This document shows, one piece after another, positions 62,042-64,000 of a DNA stretch of 64,000 bases. Where the stretch lies: assembly GCF_037440165.1 (NCBI RefSeq), contig NZ_JBBIUQ010000001.1, positions 62,001 through 126,000 on the forward strand. Direction: 5' to 3'. The position numbers and the translations under genes were made by a program. Below the pieces are notes generated by a model. It did not search any database. It saw only the letters and a list, made by a program, of their open reading frames with translations, and had not been told where the DNA came from. The stretch's first letter is position 1, and every line of letters begins with the position of its first letter. The DNA comes from Ignavibacterium sp037440165. GTDB taxonomy: Bacteria > Bacteroidota > Ignavibacteria > Ignavibacteriales > Ignavibacteriaceae.

Positions 62042-62650
62042 TTAAAATTCTACTTTAGGAGGTACTTCGGCTCCCTGCACAGCTTTGAAATACTGTTTCT
62101 CATGAAATCCAAACATTCCTGCAAGCATTGATGCAGGAAATCTTTTAATCATTGTATTGTATTCCTGAACAGCTTCATTGAATCTTTTTCTTTCGACTGA
62201 AATTCTGTTTTCAGTTCCTTCCAATTGTGCCTGGAGCTGAAGAAAATTTTCATTTGCTTTAAGTTCAGGATAATTTTCAACTACTGCTAGTAATCTTGAT
62301 AATGCACTGCTCAATTCTCCCTGAACTGATTGAAATTTTTCAAATGCCTGTGGATCATTTAAAACTTCCGGCGTTACATTAAACTGACCAACTCTTGCAC
62401 GAGCTTCTGTAACTTGCGTTAATACTTCTCTCTCAAAAGTAGCATACCCTTTAACTGTGTTTACGAGGTTTGGAATAAGATCGGCTCGTCTCTGATATTG
62501 ATTTTCTACCTGAGACCATTGTTTAAGCACATTCTGTTCTGTAGCAACAAGATTGTTATAGACACTTATGCCCCACATTACCAGAAGTATCACTCCAATT
62601 ATTAAAACTCCCCCGATTGCTAAACCAACAACTAGTCCTTTATTTTTCAT
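62042..62650 (-). CDS. lemA: LemA family protein
   Basis: This 202-residue protein has an N-terminal membrane anchor (residues 8-28) and a long helical domain. WSQVENQYQRRADLIPNLVNTVKGYATFEREVLTQVTEAR is the family signature. FLQLQAQLEGTENRISVERKRFNEAVQEYN and ASMLAGMFGF follow. LemA proteins are trimeric helical bundles on the periplasmic face, with unknown function. AGGAGG precedes the ATG. It forms an operon with the TPM gene. Confidence 0.95.
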   Translation of the reverse strand: MKNKGLVVGLAIGGVLIIGVILLVMWGISVYNNLVATEQNVLKQWSQVENQYQRRADLIPNLVNTVKGYATFEREVLTQVTEARARVGQFNVTPEVLNDPQAFEKFQSVQGELSSALSRLLAVVENYPELKANENFLQLQAQLEGTENRISVERKRFNEAVQEYNTMIKRFPASMLAGMFGFHEKQYFKAVQGAEVPPKVEF

Positions 62651-62742
62651 TTATCCTCCTGATTCAGTGGTAATAATGTTGATTTTTATTCAGTGAATAT
62701 AATATTTGTTAATTCTAATTGCACTAAGAAAAATATGTTTTT

Positions 62743-63582
62743 TTAGGGCTTAGTACATTCAAATTCGTTTTGAAGATAAAATAGAGTTTCATTCGAAATA
62801 ATAACATTTTTTTCAGCAGCAGATTTTTCTGCATTCTGAAAATTTCCTCTGTAGAATCTGAACCAAAGAAGATTTGCTGTAACAATTCCGTCAAAAATTC
62901 TTTCCTGATTAAAAGCATTAATTGTCAGATAGCCGGTGAATATATTCCATCCTAGTGATAAAAGACCGCTCAAGTATTCTTTAGTGTAAAATTGTCCAAA
63001 GCCAGGAATTATCATAGAGCTATATTTAGCAAAATCAACAGAATAAAATTTATCGTGAGTATTAAGACAGATTTGGGCAAGATTTGTTTCACCAATACCG
63101 GAAAATAAGTGATGAGCATCTTCCCATCTGTCTGAAAAAATAAAATTCCATCCGCGCCAGTATTTAATTTCATTTTGATGCTGATTGAATCGTTTGTCAC
63201 TTTCCATCTCATTCAAAATTTTCTCAGCACGCAATGTGCTTCTTCTAAGAATATTAGTTCTCACCTGCTGAATTTTACTTTTGAATATCTCTTCATCATC
63301 ATTTGAGTTAACTTCTGCAAGGACAAAGTATTTGATTGCCTCGGCATATTTTGCACCATACTTGTAGCAAAGTCCTATCTGAAAATTCGCATAATATTTG
63401 AATTGATATGCACTATCAAAGAATACCAATCTTTTATATTCAGTAATTGCATCAAAGTAATTTTCAGCTTTGAAAAGTGAGTCAGCTAGTTGTAGCTGTT
63501 CAATAAAATAATTTTGAGATAAAATTCTTATCTGTAAAACCAGTATGATAAAAAATAATTTATTTGCAAAATTCAATTTCAT
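62743..63582 (-). CDS. TPR-like protein with C-terminal membrane module
   Basis: This 279-residue protein has a signal peptide (residues 1-22), then TPR-like helix pairs (QLADSLFKAENYFDAITEYKRLVF, YYANFQIGLCYKYGAKYAEAIKYF and others, residues 27-180). A C-terminal module starts SMIIPGFGQFYTKEYLSGLLSLGWN and has two hydrophobic segments (about 205-255). I cannot assign a function. The neighbouring gene upstream carries a related PGAGKIYTKEY module. It overlaps that gene's end by 23 nt. It may be an envelope scaffold. Confidence 0.65.
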   Translation of the reverse strand: MKLNFANKLFFIILVLQIRILSQNYFIEQLQLADSLFKAENYFDAITEYKRLVFFDSAYQFKYYANFQIGLCYKYGAKYAEAIKYFVLAEVNSNDDEEIFKSKIQQVRTNILRRSTLRAEKILNEMESDKRFNQHQNEIKYWRGWNFIFSDRWEDAHHLFSGIGETNLAQICLNTHDKFYSVDFAKYSSMIIPGFGQFYTKEYLSGLLSLGWNIFTGYLTINAFNQERIFDGIVTANLLWFRFYRGNFQNAEKSAAEKNVIISNETLFYLQNEFECTKP

Positions 63583-64000
63583 TGATAAAATAATTTTTGT
63601 TCGATAAGTAATCTGAAAGTTCCTTCAGAAAATTAAAATCAATTTTAGCATTGAAAATCTGAGCTGATGCAACAGAGCCATAAATATTACCTAGATAGAA
63701 TCCAGCAGCTAAGCCACTGAAAAGATATGCTCTGAAATTGCGTGCGTGTTTGAAATTATTGTAAGCAAGATATGAGAACATTCCTGTTAGAATAAAAGCG
63801 GTGATTCCATCGCCATATTCCTTGGTATAAATTTTACCTGCACCCGGAACAATTGACGAAAGAATTCCTGCAAGTGCTTCTGATTTGTATGGAGGATTTT
63901 TTCGTCTTTCATAAAAATTCTTGAATGTAAATACGTCTTCATCAGATAATTGAAATAAGTCATTACTAATGCTGTCAAGTTGATTCATCTTCAGGTAAAA
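63560..64000 (-). CDS. Membrane-module protein related to the next gene, probably cut by window edge
   Basis: The frame is open from the right edge of the window (codons FYLK before the first ATG at 63988), so the real start is likely outside. From ATG 63988 the product is 142 residues. It has SEALAGILSSIVPGAGKIYTKEYGDGITAFILTG followed by AYNNFKHARNFRAYLFSGLAAGFYLGNIYGSVASAQ, about three hydrophobic segments. It resembles the C-terminal module of the following gene, which carries an N-terminal TPR half that this one would also have if extended. Its last 23 nt overlap that gene. Function unknown. Confidence 0.6.
   Translation of the reverse strand, partial: FYLKMNQLDSISNDLFQLSDEDVFTFKNFYERRKNPPYKSEALAGILSSIVPGAGKIYTKEYGDGITAFILTGMFSYLAYNNFKHARNFRAYLFSGLAAGFYLGNIYGSVASAQIFNAKIDFNFLKELSDYLSNKNYFINEIEFCK

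Noticed and set aside
1..64000. Search for prophage, insertion sequence, toxin-antitoxin, restriction or CRISPR genes
   Set aside because: None of the genes shows such motifs; the region reads as a stable chromosomal core.

Overview
The window is a dense, AT-rich (roughly one third G+C by eye) bacterial chromosome segment made almost entirely of housekeeping and envelope genes. The best guess at source is a member of the Ignavibacteria/Chlorobi branch of the FCB group. The clues are two Chlorobium-type 2[4Fe-4S] ferredoxins, a large TonB receptor with a carboxypeptidase-regulatory-like N-terminus, a 31-residue AURKAIP1/COX24-type ribosomal mini-protein, an IgA-type M64 peptidase, and Bacteroidota-like families (DUF4286, DUF1579). 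Many genes nevertheless carry good Shine-Dalgarno sites, which argues against Bacteroidia or Flavobacteriia. This assignment is inference; no rRNA gene is present to settle it.

Layout. 1-3.4 kb (minus): start of a division/cell-wall cluster, mraZ-rsmH-ftsL-ftsI, with a clear promoter and a three-repeat MraZ operator, preceded by tRNA-Thr(CGT), the COX24-type mini-protein, a zinc-ribbon/TPR membrane protein and an HU-type protein. 3.6-7.2 kb (plus): a copper module of a heavy-metal-domain/AraC fusion regulator, the chaperone CopZ and the ATPase CopA. 7.2-13.2 kb (minus): DUF1579, an IMPDH/GMP-reductase enzyme, PepF, a lipoprotein, DUF4286 and an SLC13 transporter. 13.4-15.8 kb (plus): gatB-lepB, followed by a REP-like paired hairpin element and a shared terminator. 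16-20.8 kb (minus): TonB receptor and PhoD-type phosphatase. 21.1-25 kb (plus): ENPP-type phosphodiesterase and an active/inactive M16 peptidase pair. 25-31 kb (minus): a deacetylase-like membrane protein, enoyl-CoA hydratase, an outer-membrane protein, two copies of a ~72-bp intergenic repeat, DUF2231, an SDR, truA and an MgtC/DUF4010 protein. 31-35.2 kb (plus): a giant multi-PAS hybrid kinase.

35.2-44 kb (minus): aldehyde dehydrogenase, SpoIIE phosphatase, M64 peptidase, then the overlapping genes PCD-TPR-pyrE-mscS, and clpC. 44.3-47.9 kb (plus): a flotillin-like floA operon with a membrane protein and a UvrD-type helicase, converging on a PolB-type exonuclease. 48.6-49.9 kb (plus): a GT-C glycosyltransferase. 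49.9-57 kb (minus): a tightly overlapping run era-EamA-acyP-ispF-dedA-lnt-ltaE-methyltransferase-thioesterase. 57-62.7 kb (minus): trxB; MBL-Rieske-queG; the two ferredoxins; lemA and its TPM partner. The right edge holds two related TPR/membrane genes, one cut by the window end.

I found no phage, insertion sequence, CRISPR array, toxin-antitoxin or defence system. The items most worth a second look are the copper-sensor fusion with its own palindrome, the two families of intergenic repeats, the twin ferredoxins with an adjacent abortive three-codon reading frame, and the FloA-associated unknown protein.
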